A stretch of 47,565 nucleotides of DNA from an uncultured beta proteobacterium. GTDB lineage: Bacteria > Pseudomonadota > Gammaproteobacteria > Burkholderiales > SG8-39. The notes below the pieces were generated by a model. It was not told where the DNA came from, ran no database searches, and was given only the letters and a program-made list of their open reading frames with translations. The DNA lies in NCBI GenBank assembly GCA_903899705.1, contig CAIUKQ010000099.1, forward strand, positions 1 to 47,565, read 5' to 3'. The position numbers were made by a program, and so were the translations under genes. Below, one piece after another: positions 16,548-26,421 of the stretch (its first letter is position 1; each line of letters opens with the position of its first letter).

Positions 16548-18451
16548 GCCGTCACGCGCTCGGTCACGTCATCCGGTTTCGCAAATCCCCTTTTCAGGTG
16601 GACAAGCAGCAACGACATGGCGGCCGGCGTTATGCCTGAAATGCGGGATGCCTGACCCAGGGTTTCAGGTTTGAATTGATTAAGCTTTTGTTGTGTCTCA
16701 TGGGAGAGTCCACGAACGTTACGATAATCCAGGTCCATTGGCAGGCGGGTGTTTTCGTGCGCTACCCGCCGGACAACCTCCTCTTTTTGTCGCTCCACGT
16801 AACCATGGTATTTGGCTTGAATTTCTATTTGCCGTCGACTCTCAGGGTCTTCAAGGCAATGGTCCAGACTAGCGATATCTACAAGGGAGTCGTAGGTGAC
16901 TTCGGGACGTTTCAACAGATCGGACAAGGTTTGGTCACGTTCAAGGATCTGTCCGAAAACCCGAAGCGAATCTTGCTCGGTGACGGATTTTGCTGAGAGC
17001 CAGGTCGTACGCAGTCGTTCCTGCTCCTCGGCAATCGCATCGCGCTTGCGTGCATACACCTCCCATCGGTGGTCATCCACCAGACCCAGCCGGCGCCCGG
17101 TTTCCGTGAGCCGCAGATCGGCATTGTCCTCGCGCAACATCAAGCGAAATTCCGCCCGACTTGTGAACATTCGGTAGGGTTCCGAAACGCCCCTTGTAAT
17201 CAAGTCGTCAACAAGTACTCCGATATAGGCCTCGTCCCTTAGGGGACACCATGGGTCAAGGCCTTTGACTTGCAACGCGGCATTGGCCCCTGCCAGTAGG
17301 CCCTGGGCTGCGGCTTCTTCGTAGCCTGTGGTTCCATTGATCTGTCCGGCAAAGAAAAGGCCTGGAATCGCCTTGGTTTCCAACGAGGATTTGAGCGCAC
17401 GTGGATCAAAGTAGTCATATTCAATCGCATAGCCGGGGCGCAAGATATGCGCATTCTCCAACCCTTTGATTGAATTGACTAAATTTATTTGAACATCCAG
17501 TGGCAGGCTGGTGGAAATTCCATTTGGATAGAACTCGTTAGTGGTCAATCCCTCCGGCTCAAGGAATATCTGGTGGGAACTCTTGCCCGAGAAACGATGA
17601 ATCTTGTCTTCGATCGAAGGACAATACCGTGGCCCGACACCCGAGATAACGCCGGTGTACATGGGTGAACGATCGAGTCCCCCACGGATTATTTCGTGGG
17701 TATGCTCATTGGTATGGGTAATCCAGCACGGTACCTGCATCGGATGCATGGTGACGTTACCCAGGAAGGAAAATACCGGGCACGGGTCATCTCCGGGCTG
17801 GATTTGCATCGCCGAAAAATCAATGGTCTTCCCGTCGATGCGAGGCGGCGTACCCGTCTTCAGACGACCGACCGGCAAATTGAGTTCTCTCAGCTTTGCG
17901 GCCAGCGCCACGGACGGCGGGTCACCGGCTCGACCCGCCTGATACTGATCCAAGCCGACGTGGATCAGACCGGATAGGAAGGTCCCTGTCGTCAGTACCA
18001 CTGAGCGACAATAAAACTCTACGCCGAGCTCTGTCTTGACGCCCGCAATCCGCCCCCCCTCAAGGATCAAGTCCCCAGCAGGCTGTTGAAACAAGGTCAG
18101 ATTAGGCTGATTCTCCAGCCGCTTGCGGATGGCGTTTCGGTAAAGCACCCTATCTGCCTGGGCGCGTGTTGCCCTAACAGCCGGACCTTTGCTTGCATTC
18201 AATATTCGAAACTGGATCCCTGCCTCGTCGGTCGCCTGAGCCATTGCGCCCCCCAGAGCGTCAATTTCCCTGACGAGATGCCCCTTGCCAATACCCCCAA
18301 TCGATGGATTGCAGGACATTTGTCCCAAAGTTTCAATATTGTGCGTCAGGAGCAATGTGCGGCAACCCATACGAGCCGAGGCCAGCGCAGCTTCGGTGCC
18401 TGCGTGACCGCCTCCAACCACGATGACGTCAAATGCCTTTGGGAATCGCAT
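16544..18451 (-). CDS. mnmG: tRNA uridine-5-carboxymethylaminomethyl(34) synthesis enzyme MnmG (GidA)
   Basis: A 635-residue FAD protein. The N-terminal dinucleotide fold is [21 protein letters not shown], followed by [22 protein letters not shown] and [11 protein letters not shown]. The C-terminal helical domain is [31 protein letters not shown]. With MnmE it installs the cmnm5 group on wobble U34. It is first in the minus-strand run mnmG-rsmG-parA-parB, and the upstream region holds parS. Confidence 0.98.
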   Translation of the reverse strand: MRFPKAFDVIVVGGGHAGTEAALASARMGCRTLLLTHNIETLGQMSCNPSIGGIGKGHLVREIDALGGAMAQATDEAGIQFRILNASKGPAVRATRAQADRVLYRNAIRKRLENQPNLTLFQQPAGDLILEGGRIAGVKTELGVEFYCRSVVLTTGTFLSGLIHVGLDQYQAGRAGDPPSVALAAKLRELNLPVGRLKTGTPPRIDGKTIDFSAMQIQPGDDPCPVFSFLGNVTMHPMQVPCWITHTNEHTHEIIRGGLDRSPMYTGVISGVGPRYCPSIEDKIHRFSGKSSHQIFLEPEGLTTNEFYPNGISTSLPLDVQINLVNSIKGLENAHILRPGYAIEYDYFDPRALKSSLETKAIPGLFFAGQINGTTGYEEAAAQGLLAGANAALQVKGLDPWCPLRDEAYIGVLVDDLITRGVSEPYRMFTSRAEFRLMLREDNADLRLTETGRRLGLVDDHRWEVYARKRDAIAEEQERLRTTWLSAKSVTEQDSLRVFGQILERDQTLSDLLKRPEVTYDSLVDIASLDHCLEDPESRRQIEIQAKYHGYVERQKEEVVRRVAHENTRLPMDLDYRNVRGLSHETQQKLNQFKPETLGQASRISGITPAAMSLLLVHLKRGFAKPDDVTERVTA

Positions 18452-18530
18452 GAATTTGATGACTTAAAGGGAGGCGTGAGTTTAGCTTTTTCTTCGCAAT
18501 TTCGATATCGTTAACCGAGACATAAACCAA

Positions 18531-18546
18531 TGTTTCACGTGAAACA
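18531..18546. promoter_or_regulatory. parS: parS centromere site
   Basis: TGTTTCACGTGAAACA is the exact 16-bp palindromic parS consensus bound by ParB. It is about 80 bp upstream of mnmG and 3.4 kb from parB. No second copy was found by eye in the window. Confidence 0.96.
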
Positions 18547-18622
18547 TTCCTTAAATTTCCCAAACGAGGAACGCAAACCACACGATTTGTGCTGATGGAT
18601 GCATAAACGATCTCGACATCCA

Positions 18623-18693
18623 AGATCCACAACGATTTCCATAAACTGAAGAGTTTTGCCTTACCCACACCTGCTCGATTTTTTCTATCCACA
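18623..18693 (+). other. Cluster of three DnaA-box-like 9-mers upstream of mnmG
   Basis: AGATCCACA (18623, two mismatches to TTATCCACA), TTACCCACA (18661, one mismatch) and CTATCCACA (18685, one mismatch) are all in the same orientation within 71 bp. E. coli oriC also lies beside mnmG, but here DnaA boxes also flank dnaA. Confidence 0.45.
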
Positions 18694-18917
18694 AAAACGG
18701 TGCGACGCAAGAACGCAAAATGAAATTCATCGTTAAAGCCTGCTGATCTCAAATTGGCGATGAGCGCAGCTGAATGGCAAAATGCCCGGCCCGAAACTAC
18801 CGGACGAGATTAAAGCCCTGTAAAAAACAGGGTTATCTCAATGAAGCATCTGGAGTGCCCCAAAAGGGTCTGGTACGAAGTTTTCTTATTCCCATATTGG
18901 GAACTAATTTGCAAAAG

Positions 18918-18943
18918 AAAAAGACCGCCGAAGCGGTCTTTGC
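18918..18943 (-). terminator. Intrinsic terminator of pckG
   Basis: Read on the minus strand: AAAGACCGC-TTCG-GCGGTCTTT followed by TTCTTTT, about 25 bp after the pckG stop. Perfect stem with a UUCG tetraloop. Confidence 0.92.
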
Positions 18944-18965
18944 CGTACCTCCAGACTCAATCCGG

Positions 18966-20801
18966 CTAGCGCACCATCGATACCTTCAGCGCACTCAGGC
19001 GAGACTCAAGAGCAGGTGGAATTCTGGGTTTGAGGCTTGAGAACAACTCATCGTGAGAAGCCAGTTCCAGCGCCCAATCATCCTTGGAAAACGAAGTGAC
19101 CGACTGGAACTGCTGCGCAGTGAAACTAGCAAGCCCCGTCCACTCGATATCCGCGTAATCCGGCACCCAGCCAATGGGCGTCTCCTGCGCCTTGGCACTG
19201 CCCTGACAGCGCTCAACGAGCCACTTGAGCACCCGCATGTTTTCGCCAAAACCTGGCCAGACAAACTTTCCATTCGCATCGGTCCGAAACCAGTTCACGC
19301 AGAATATCTGCGGACGCTTTTCGGTTGCGCGACCCAGATTGAGCCAGTGACTGAAATAATCACCCATGTTGTAACCGCAGAAAGGAATCATCGCCATCGG
19401 ATCGCGGCGGACCACACCGACCTGCCCGGTCGCGGCCGCAGTCGTCTCGGAACCCATGGTCGCTGCGATATAAACGCCTGTATCCCAGTCGGAAGACTGC
19501 ATGACCAAAGGTACGGTATTTGAACGACGTCCACCGAATACGAAGGCGGAAATCGGAACACCATTGGGGTTCTCCCATTCCGGGTCGATGGACGGGCATT
19601 GCGACGCCGGAACGGTAAACCTGGAGTTCGGGTGTGCCGCTTTGCGCCCGCAATCCGGAGTCCACTCCTGGCCCTGCCAATCAGTGAGCTTCGCGGGCGG
19701 TACGTCGGTCATCCCCTCCCACCAGACATCACCCTCCGGGGTCAAAGCTACATTGGTGAATATGACATTTTCGTTGAGAGAAGCCATGCAATTCGGATTC
19801 GTCTTGACGGAGGTTCCAGGAGCCACGCCAAAGAAACCTGCTTCGGGGTTTATCGCGTAAAGCCGCCCATCCTTTCCAGGCTTGATCCAAGCGATGTCTT
19901 CTCCGATCGTCGATACCTTCCATCCTTGAAAGGCCGGAGGTGGAACCAGCATTGCAAAATTCGTTTTCCCGCACGCCGATGGAAATGCCGCGCTGACATA
20001 GACCTTTTCCCCGCCTGGAGGCGTAACCCCCAGTATGAGCATGTGCTCTGCGAGCCATCCCTGTTCGCGCCCCATGACCGATGCAATTCTCAAGGACAGG
20101 CATTTCTTGCCAAGCAACGCGTTGCCGCCATAACCGGAACCATAGGACCAGATCTCCTTGGTTTCCGGAAAATGCACAATGTATTTCTGATCCTTGTTGC
20201 AAGGCCAGAGCACATCCTTTTTACCCGGCGGGAGCGGTGCCCCCACTGAATGTACGCACGGGACGAAATACCCTTCGGCTCCAAGAACATCCCACACTTT
20301 CGCTCCCATGCGGGTCATGACCTTCATGGACACGACCACATAAGGCGAGTCCGTCAGCTCGATGCCAATGTGGGCAATGGGCGACCCCAAGGGACCCATC
20401 GAAAAAGGAACGACATATAGCGTCCGGCCTTGCATGCAACCGTCAAAAATATTCGTCAGCGTGTGGCGCATTTCCGCCGGATTCACCCAGTTATTAGTCG
20501 CCCCCGCATCTTCCTTGGACTTCGAACAGATGAATGTCCGGTCTTCCATCCGCGCCACATCGGTCGGGTCGGACAGGGCCAGAAAACTGTTCGGACGCAG
20601 TTTGGGATTCAAACGCTTGAACATTCCCGATCCGACCATCTCTTCGCACAAGCGGTCGTACTCCGCCTGGGAACCATCGCACCAGACAACGCGCTCAGAC
20701 TTCACCAGAGCGGCAATTTGCGCCACCCATTCAATGGCTTGCCGGTGTTTCACATAACCCGGCGATTTGAGGTCTATGGCAGGTACAAACGGTTGATTCA
20801 T
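18966..20801 (-). CDS. pckG: Phosphoenolpyruvate carboxykinase (GTP)
   Basis: A 611-residue protein from ATG 20801 (MNQPFVPAI...), the usual size for the GTP-dependent class; the track's start 16 codons upstream is possible. Motifs include [24 protein letters not shown], the kinase P-loop [13 protein letters not shown], the metal site IGEDIAWIK, the FVFGGRR guanine-site loop and [23 protein letters not shown]. It converts oxaloacetate and GTP to PEP, CO2 and GDP in gluconeogenesis. A monocistronic unit with a strong terminator, set between mnmG and mnmE. Confidence 0.97.
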   Translation of the reverse strand: MNQPFVPAIDLKSPGYVKHRQAIEWVAQIAALVKSERVVWCDGSQAEYDRLCEEMVGSGMFKRLNPKLRPNSFLALSDPTDVARMEDRTFICSKSKEDAGATNNWVNPAEMRHTLTNIFDGCMQGRTLYVVPFSMGPLGSPIAHIGIELTDSPYVVVSMKVMTRMGAKVWDVLGAEGYFVPCVHSVGAPLPPGKKDVLWPCNKDQKYIVHFPETKEIWSYGSGYGGNALLGKKCLSLRIASVMGREQGWLAEHMLILGVTPPGGEKVYVSAAFPSACGKTNFAMLVPPPAFQGWKVSTIGEDIAWIKPGKDGRLYAINPEAGFFGVAPGTSVKTNPNCMASLNENVIFTNVALTPEGDVWWEGMTDVPPAKLTDWQGQEWTPDCGRKAAHPNSRFTVPASQCPSIDPEWENPNGVPISAFVFGGRRSNTVPLVMQSSDWDTGVYIAATMGSETTAAATGQVGVVRRDPMAMIPFCGYNMGDYFSHWLNLGRATEKRPQIFCVNWFRTDANGKFVWPGFGENMRVLKWLVERCQGSAKAQETPIGWVPDYADIEWTGLASFTAQQFQSVTSFSKDDWALELASHDELFSSLKPRIPPALESRLSALKVSMVR

Positions 20802-20932
20802 GGCTTCAAGCCCCGTAGTGAAAACCCCATGGTTGCGAACGAACTCCATCCAACCATTCCAAACGCCAGGGTAACTAAAAGAAAGGGGGCAATTTTACAT
20901 CGATAAGAGAAATATCGACATCCCGTGCCCCT

Positions 20933-20952
20933 CAAAATAGCCTTCTATTTTG
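20933..20952. repeat. Perfect 8-bp inverted repeat between mnmE and pckG
   Basis: CAAAATAG-CCTT-CTATTTTG in the 223-bp gap after the mnmE stop. There is no T-run on either side, so it is a poor intrinsic terminator. It may be a 3'-end stabiliser for mnmE or an operator for pckG. A nearby CGATA-N7-TATCG repeat is at 20900-20916. Confidence 0.5.
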
Positions 20953-21024
20953 ATTGCCAACAATTGTGCGAAAAAACTCTTTGGATTTGGATTCCGCCGA
21001 CAATCCCTGAAAAAAGGGCAGGCC

Positions 21025-22365
21025 TTACTTGCCGATACAAAAACGGGAAAATATCTCTCCAAGCAAATCATCCGCCGCAAACTCCCCCGTAATCTCGCAA
21101 AGATCCTGTTGCGCTAGGCGAAGTTCCTCTGCACAAACCTCAAGTCTCGATATCTCGGTCAACGCCGCTGACAGGTGACTGGAGCCCCGGGCAAGCGCAT
21201 CCACATGCCTCGCTCGAGCCATGAAAACATCTTCGCTACCCGGCATCCACCCTGCGGTTTCCAGCAATACGTCGCGCAACAAATCAAGCCCGGCTCCCGT
21301 CTTGGCAGAAAGATGCAAAACCGCATTTCCCGCTTCTTCCTTAATCGAAGGATGGCCACCGATAAGGTCCACCTTGTTGTAGACAAGAACACGCACCACC
21401 TTGTCCGGCAGCCGGGAAAAAATAGCCTCGTCCTCAGCCTGAATTCCAACACCGGCTTCGACAATCAACAGCGCCACATCGGCAAGCCCGATCATTTCCC
21501 AGGTCCTGCCTATTCCTATGGCCTCAACTTCTTCGGTTGTTTCCCGAAGTCCCGCAGTGTCAATGATATTGAGCGGTACTCCAGCAATATTAATGGCCTG
21601 CCGAATGGCGTCTCGAGTAGTGCCGGGAATTGCCGTAACAATCGCCAGGTCTTCGCCTACCAACGCATTGAGCAAGGAACTCTTCCCCATATTGGGCCGA
21701 CCTGCGATTACCACGTTAAGACCATTGCGCAAAACGCTGCCACGCCGGCCTCGATCAATCGCCCGGTCGATCTCCACGCCCAACGCCTCCAGTCGGTTGG
21801 CCACATCGTCCCTGTGCGCGGGTTCGATTTCCTCCTCAGGAAAATCCAGTTCCGCCTCCACACGCATACGGACCTCAATCAATTTCGCAACCAACAAATC
21901 GACAGCGCTGGAAAACTCACCCTGCAGCGAACGCATCGCGCAACGGGCAGAAACGGTGGTCGCGGCATCTATGAGATCGGCAACGGCCTCGGCTTGCGCC
22001 AGATCCAGCTTGTCATTCAGGAATGCGCGCTGGGTAAATTCACCGGGCTTCGCAGGACGTGCCCCGAGTTCCAGACAGCGCCTAAGGATCATTTGCATCA
22101 CGACAGGGCCGCCGTGGCCATGCAGCTCCAGCGTATCTTCACCCGTGTACGACGCCGGGCCGACAAAATGGATGGCCAATCCTTCATCCAGCGCGTGTCC
22201 GCCCCCATCAAGAAACGGCAAAAACGTCGCACGACGCGGCTCCAGAGTCCGCCCAAGGATCCCTGCAATGAGACCGGAAATATTCCGGCCTGAGATCCTC
22301 ACAATGCCGATTCCGCCCTAGCCGGGCGCGGTGGCGATCGCCGCTATGACATCGGATTCCGGCAC
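21025..22365 (-). CDS. mnmE: tRNA modification GTPase MnmE, interrupted by an in-frame TAG at codon 16
   Basis: The expected start is GTG 22365, eight bases after GGAGGGGGG. It gives MPESDVIAAIATAPG, then TAG (22318-22320), then GGIGIVRISG, exactly where family members read TAPG-(R/K/Q)-GGIGIVRISG. Read through, the protein is 446 residues, the normal length. The track's 425-residue form from GTG 22302 lacks the formyl-THF-binding first strand and a good SD. The rest is intact: GRPNMGKSS (G1), DTAG (G3), NKVD (G4) and the C-terminal CIGK with its catalytic Cys. It pairs with MnmG in U34 modification. The TAG may be a real mutation, a sequencing error, or suppressed. Confidence 0.9.
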
Positions 22366-22391
22366 TCTGGGATCCCCCCTCCCACCCACGG

Positions 22392-24062
22392 CTACCGTTT
22401 TGGAACAACCGCCTTCGGGGGCTCAAACATGCGGCTGATTTGCCACTGCTGAAGAATGGAAAGAATATTGTTGACCAGCCAATACAGCACCAATCCAGCC
22501 GGGAAAAAGAAAAACATGATGCCAAACGCAAACGGCATGATTTGCATGACCTTGGCTTGGACCGGATCCGGCGGTGTCGGGTTCAGTCGGGTCTGTATAA
22601 CCATCGAACACATCATCAATGCCGGCAGGACATACCACGGATCAATCGCGGCCAGATCGGTGATCCAACCGTAAAACGGCGCATGGCGCAGTTCAACGGC
22701 GGCCAGCAATACCCAGTAGAGCGAGATGAAAACCGGTATCTGCACGAAGATCGGCAAGCAGCCACCAAGCGGGTTGATTTTCTCGGTCTTGTACAACTCC
22801 ATCATCGCCTGGTTCTGCTTCATCCGGTCATTTGCGTACATCTCCCGAATTTTCGTCAAGCGCGGCGTAACCAGTTTCATCTTGGCCATCGACCTGTAAC
22901 TGGTCGCAGATAGCGGGTAAAAGATCAGCTTAATCACCAGCGTCAGCAAGATGATGGCAATGCCCCAGTTTCCGGTCCAGTCAAAAAACAGCTGAAGCAC
23001 CCAAAACAACGGCGCCGCTATGACGGTCAAAAAGCCATAGTCGACAACCAGATCGAGGCCGGGGGCCGCGAGCGTCAACCTCGATTGCTCCTGCGGGCCC
23101 ACGTATACGGGGACGGTTTGCACGGCCTTGCCGCCCGGAGCAATGGTCGCCAACGGGAAGATCATTCCAATCGCGTAAAAATTATCGGCAAGTTTCCGCG
23201 TATAGACTTCCCGCGCCTCCTTTGCCTGCGGCAAAAGCGCGGTCACAAAATGATGCTGGATGATGGCCACCCATCCGTTATCCAACGATTTTGCGACAGG
23301 CGCCTTTCCTTTGTCGATGTCGGAGAATGCCACCTTGTGAAACTTGTCCTCCTCGGAATATATGGCAGCCCCGGTATAGGTGGGCGCCATGGAATTGTCA
23401 TCCGACGGGGCCTTTCCATCACGAACAAGCTGGTAGTAAAGATTGGGCGACAGCGGCGAAGCCGATCCATTGTCGATTTCATTCTTTACGTCGATCGTGT
23501 AGCTGTCACGGTGGAATCCATAGGTCTTGATGAGCCGGATCCCCTCGGGAGAAACCGCCTCCAGGCGCACCTCAAGGGTATTGGCGCCAGGTGCAAGTAC
23601 CGCTTCCTTGACCGTGGAGGAAAATTTTGTCGTGTGATTGGGAAGATTTGTCCCGGTCAGACCGCTATGCAAGCCGTAGCGATGTTCGGGGCCCAGAAGC
23701 ACCAGGTTCTTCTCGCGCGAATTGGTCTCCTTGTGCCGAAGCAGTTCGACATAGACGAGATTGCCTCCAAGTGTGTCGATTTCCACGCGCAAGGCATCGG
23801 TTTCCACATGAATGCGGTCATTCGAGGTCGTCATGGCCGAAGCGTCCGATCGAACCGCGACGCCGGGTGCAGTGGCAGATGGTTCATTGCCCTTGGCCGC
23901 CGGTTGAGGATCCGTCCGCCCCGAGGGTCCGGTTGGGACCGCGGCCCTTTCCGAAACTGCCACAGCCTGCTGCGGTGCCTTAACCTCCTTTTGCCACGCC
24001 TCCCAAAGAAGAAGAACGGAAAAGGAAAACACGAAAAAAAGAATCAGTCGTTGTGTATCCAC
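22392..24062 (-). CDS. yidC: Membrane protein insertase YidC
   Basis: A 556-residue protein starting at GTG 24062. The first TM segment (RLILFFVFSFSVLLLW) is followed by a Pro/Ala-rich stretch and the large periplasmic beta domain (residues ~85-340). The conserved five-TM core then follows: GNWGIAIILLTLVIKLIFYPLSATSYRSMAKMK, LPIFVQIPVFISLYWVLL, the ending MPFAFGIMFFFFPAGLVLYWLVNNILSILQQW and a basic tail. It inserts inner-membrane proteins alone or with SecYEG. It sits 15 bp after yidD. Confidence 0.97.
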   Translation of the reverse strand: MDTQRLILFFVFSFSVLLLWEAWQKEVKAPQQAVAVSERAAVPTGPSGRTDPQPAAKGNEPSATAPGVAVRSDASAMTTSNDRIHVETDALRVEIDTLGGNLVYVELLRHKETNSREKNLVLLGPEHRYGLHSGLTGTNLPNHTTKFSSTVKEAVLAPGANTLEVRLEAVSPEGIRLIKTYGFHRDSYTIDVKNEIDNGSASPLSPNLYYQLVRDGKAPSDDNSMAPTYTGAAIYSEEDKFHKVAFSDIDKGKAPVAKSLDNGWVAIIQHHFVTALLPQAKEAREVYTRKLADNFYAIGMIFPLATIAPGGKAVQTVPVYVGPQEQSRLTLAAPGLDLVVDYGFLTVIAAPLFWVLQLFFDWTGNWGIAIILLTLVIKLIFYPLSATSYRSMAKMKLVTPRLTKIREMYANDRMKQNQAMMELYKTEKINPLGGCLPIFVQIPVFISLYWVLLAAVELRHAPFYGWITDLAAIDPWYVLPALMMCSMVIQTRLNPTPPDPVQAKVMQIMPFAFGIMFFFFPAGLVLYWLVNNILSILQQWQISRMFEPPKAVVPKR

Positions 24063-24077
24063 TCTGGCTTTCTGATT

Positions 24078-24326
24078 TCAAGGTACAGGATCATATCCGC
24101 CACCACCCCATGGATGGCAACGACACAATCGTTTCATTACAAGCCCTGTACCTAGGTAGGCACCGTGCCGGGAGACGGCTCCCAGGGCATATTCAGAACA
24201 GGAAGGTGAAAAGCGACAGTGCTGGCCGAGAAAGGGGCTGATCCCGTACCGGTAGGCGGTGATCATGAAGATCAAAACCCTTGAGCAAAAAGAACTGCAT
24301 TTCGATAAAGCAACCCGGAAAACCAT
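24078..24326 (-). CDS. yidD: Membrane protein insertion efficiency factor YidD
   Basis: The conserved core is RVLIFMITAYRYGISPFLG, CRFSPSCSEYALGAVSRHGA and the ending RCHPWGGGGYDPVP. The track ORF (128 aa from 24464) overlaps rnpA too far. ATG 24326 (82 aa) is 17 bp after the rnpA stop and keeps the RVLI helix. TTG 24275 (65 aa) and ATG 24266 (62 aa) are alternatives, and none has a strong SD. YidD is a small peripheral membrane protein that helps YidC-dependent insertion. Confidence 0.9.
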   Translation of the reverse strand: MVFRVALSKCSSFCSRVLIFMITAYRYGISPFLGQHCRFSPSCSEYALGAVSRHGAYLGTGLVMKRLCRCHPWGGGGYDPVP

Positions 24327-24343
24327 GCGACAGGAGGTTTTCG

Positions 24344-24676
24344 TTACCTGGGCAAACCGAGGTGATCGAGAATTTCCACGATCAGCCCCTCCCATTTCCA
24401 AGGCCCGTTCAACCGAACCAGCACGTCCTTGCCTAGTAGGGTCTGTTGTCGAGTTCGAAACCATTCCCGCGCCTGACGCTTAACCAGATTCCGATGAACG
24501 GAAGATGGTAAAAACCGTTTTGGAACAATCAAACCAAGCCGCGCAAGTCCCAATCCGTTTTCCCGGATCTGAACCTGAATGGGGGGCTTTTTGAATCGTT
24601 TTCCGGCCGACAATAAAACCGCAATATCACGCTCACCGAGACGCTGATTGCGGCGATACCCGAATTGCCTGCCCAA
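24344..24676 (-). CDS. rnpA: Ribonuclease P protein component
   Basis: A 110-residue basic protein with ARLGLIVPKRFLPSSVHRNLVKRQAREWFR, the RNR-type signature of RnpA (here HRNLVKRQ). It starts at TTG 24676; an in-frame stop four codons upstream rules out a longer form, and the start is nine bases after the rpmH stop. It binds the RNase P RNA and aids tRNA 5' processing. Confidence 0.95.
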   Translation of the reverse strand: MGRQFGYRRNQRLGERDIAVLLSAGKRFKKPPIQVQIRENGLGLARLGLIVPKRFLPSSVHRNLVKRQAREWFRTRQQTLLGKDVLVRLNGPWKWEGLIVEILDHLGLPR

Positions 24677-24685
24677 ACCGTAGCG

Positions 24686-24820
24686 TTATACCGAAAGCCT
24701 GGCCCGACCCTTGGCCCTGCGGGCCCGAATCACAGCCCTGCCGCCACGGGTCTGCATGCGAACCAGAAAACCGTGCGTACGCTTGCGCTTTACAACTGAG
24801 GGTTGAAAAGTCCGCTTCAT
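24686..24820 (-). CDS. rpmH: 50S ribosomal protein L34
   Basis: Too short for the ORF track. The 44-codon frame translates [20 protein letters not shown]...[17 protein letters not shown], an unmistakable bacterial L34. The ATG follows AGGCAGGTAGATC. It is first in the run rpmH-rnpA-yidD-yidC-mnmE. Confidence 0.98.
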   Translation of the reverse strand: MKRTFQPSVVKRKRTHGFLVRMQTRGGRAVIRARRAKGRARLSV

Positions 24821-24862
24821 GATCTACCTGCCTTTTGAATTCTTTAAATCAGGGAACCGACC

Positions 24863-24892
24863 ATTTGACATTAGAAGAGGCTGTTTTGTCAA
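24863..24892. promoter_or_regulatory. Face-to-face TTGACA elements between rpmH and dnaA
   Basis: TTGACA at 24865-24870 on the plus strand and TTGACA at 24892-24887 on the minus strand form an inverted pair 16 bp apart. Each could be a -35 box for its divergent gene (dnaA or rpmH), but the matching -10 boxes are poor (for example TCAAAT for rpmH, 18-bp spacing). Overlapping divergent promoters are plausible. Confidence 0.35.
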
Positions 24893-24923
24893 TGAAAATC
24901 AATTGTGCACAGATGGATTAGCC

Positions 24924-24932
24924 TGTGGATAA
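24924..24932 (-). promoter_or_regulatory. Perfect DnaA box upstream of dnaA
   Basis: TTATCCACA on the minus strand (TGTGGATAA on plus), 62 bp before the preferred dnaA ATG. A weaker TTGTGCACA lies at 24903-24911. It is probably used in dnaA autoregulation and/or origin function. Confidence 0.8.
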
Positions 24933-24993
24933 CTCACCCAAAAAGGAGCTAAAATCCAACCCTCTGGACCGCAATAAATACTGGCTCAAAAAT

Positions 24994-26391
24994 ATGGAAG
25001 AATTCTGGCTGGCCTGTTTGAGCCAATTTGAAAAAGACCTTCCGAGTCAACAGTTTAACACCTGGATAAGACCCCTAAAAATTGAATCGACAGATGTCGG
25101 TTCCGGAGAAATCAGGCTCCGTGCGCCAAATCGTTTCGTCCTTCAATGGGTCAAGGAACGATTTGCGCCAAAAATAGAAACCATGGGAACGGATTATTTT
25201 TCCACTCCTCTCAAACTGAAACTGACTCTCGAGCCCTCGCAGGCCCAATCTTCCATTCCCGATGAAAAGGCCACGCGCGCCGCCGGCGAGCCGTTGAGAA
25301 AAAACAGTCCGCCAGGACCATTCCCGTTACCGACCATTCCGGCAATGAGTTCGCGGGGAAACAGCGGGAATCGATCGAATCTCATTGCAGACTTTCGCTT
25401 CGACAATTTTGTTGCAGGCAAGGCAAATCAACTTGCCAGAGCTGCCGCCATGCAGGTTGCCGAACACCCCGGCACTTCATACAACCCTTTGTTCATATAT
25501 GGCGGAGTCGGCCTCGGGAAAACACATCTGATACACGCCGTCGGCAACAGCGTTCTCGAACAGCGCCCCGAAACCAATGTCCGCTACCTGCATGCAGCGC
25601 AGTACATCTCCGACGTTGTTCATGCCTATCAGCAAAAGTCCTTTGACCAGTTCAAAAGCTACTACCACTCATTGGATCTCCTGCTCATAGACGATATCCA
25701 GTTCTTCACCGGCAAAGACCGAACGCAGGAAGAATTCTTCTACGCGTTCAACGCTCTCATTGAGTCCCACAAACAGGTGATCATCACCTGCGACACCTAC
25801 CCAAAAGACCTCGCAGGGATTGATGAACGCCTGAAATCCCGATTCTCCTGGGGATTGACCGTTGCAGTTGACCCCCCTGAGCAGGAAATGCGGGTCGCCA
25901 TCATCCTCAAAAAGGCCGAGAGCCTCTCAATGAAGATCAGCGAAGACGTAGCCTTCTTCATCGCCAAACACATCCGCTCAAACGTCCGGGAACTTGAAGG
26001 CGCACTGAAAAGCGTTATTGCTTTTGCGAGATTCAGCGCCAAGGAAATAACCCTGGACTCCGCAAAAGAAGCCTTAAAGGACCTCGTTTCAGCCCAAAAC
26101 CGTCAAATAACCATTGAGAATATTCAAAGGACAGTCGCAGATTTTTACAAACTGAAGCTCGCCGACCTTCATTCCAAAAAAAGAACCCGAAACATCGCCA
26201 GACCCCGCCAAATGGCAATGGCGCTGGCCAGAGACCTGACACAGATAAGTTTGCCGGACATCGGGGATGCGTTCGGCAATCGCGACCACACCACCGTCCT
26301 GCATGCCTGCCGCACCATTGCCCAATTACGCGAGAAAAATCATGACCTCAACAGGGACTATCACGTGCTAGAGCAGGTTTTAAAAGGATAA
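24994..26391 (+). CDS. dnaA: Chromosomal replication initiator DnaA
   Basis: A 465-residue protein from ATG 24994 (MEEFWLACLSQFEKDLPSQQFNTWIRPL), the typical betaproteobacterial N-terminus. The track's GTG 24925 would lie inside a DnaA box. Domain I is residues ~1-85 and a variable linker runs to ~145. Domain III has Walker A GGVGLGKTHLIHAVGN and Walker B LLLIDDIQFFTGKDRTQEEFF. Domain IV has the DnaA-box signature GNRDHTTVLHACR. It binds DnaA boxes and opens the origin. The ATG lacks a clear SD; an AAAAGGAG lies 40 bp upstream, so an alternative start is possible. Confidence 0.97.
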   Translation: MEEFWLACLSQFEKDLPSQQFNTWIRPLKIESTDVGSGEIRLRAPNRFVLQWVKERFAPKIETMGTDYFSTPLKLKLTLEPSQAQSSIPDEKATRAAGEPLRKNSPPGPFPLPTIPAMSSRGNSGNRSNLIADFRFDNFVAGKANQLARAAAMQVAEHPGTSYNPLFIYGGVGLGKTHLIHAVGNSVLEQRPETNVRYLHAAQYISDVVHAYQQKSFDQFKSYYHSLDLLLIDDIQFFTGKDRTQEEFFYAFNALIESHKQVIITCDTYPKDLAGIDERLKSRFSWGLTVAVDPPEQEMRVAIILKKAESLSMKISEDVAFFIAKHIRSNVRELEGALKSVIAFARFSAKEITLDSAKEALKDLVSAQNRQITIENIQRTVADFYKLKLADLHSKKRTRNIARPRQMAMALARDLTQISLPDIGDAFGNRDHTTVLHACRTIAQLREKNHDLNRDYHVLEQVLKG

Positions 26392-26421
26392 CCCGTTGCA
26401 TATCCATTGATATTCAACGCC

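Larger units (their letters stand above)
18452..18965. other. 514-bp gene-free intergenic region upstream of mnmG
   Basis: I see no credible gene here. The track ORFs 18429-18752 (minus) and 18774-19040 (plus) lack family resemblance, and the second runs into pckG antisense. The region contains a perfect parS, three DnaA-box-like 9-mers and, at its right edge, the pckG terminator. It must also hold the mnmG promoter, which I could not fix. Confidence 0.7.

Noticed and set aside
18429-18752. 107-aa minus-strand ORF between mnmG and pckG
   Set aside because: It overlaps parS and the mnmG start, lacks an SD and resembles no family.
21175-22293. 372-aa plus-strand ORF opposite mnmE
   Set aside because: Shadow frame; mnmE on the other strand has full family motifs.
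23085-24155. 356-aa plus-strand ORF opposite yidC
   Set aside because: Shadow frame with Arg/Gly/His-rich sequence and no family.
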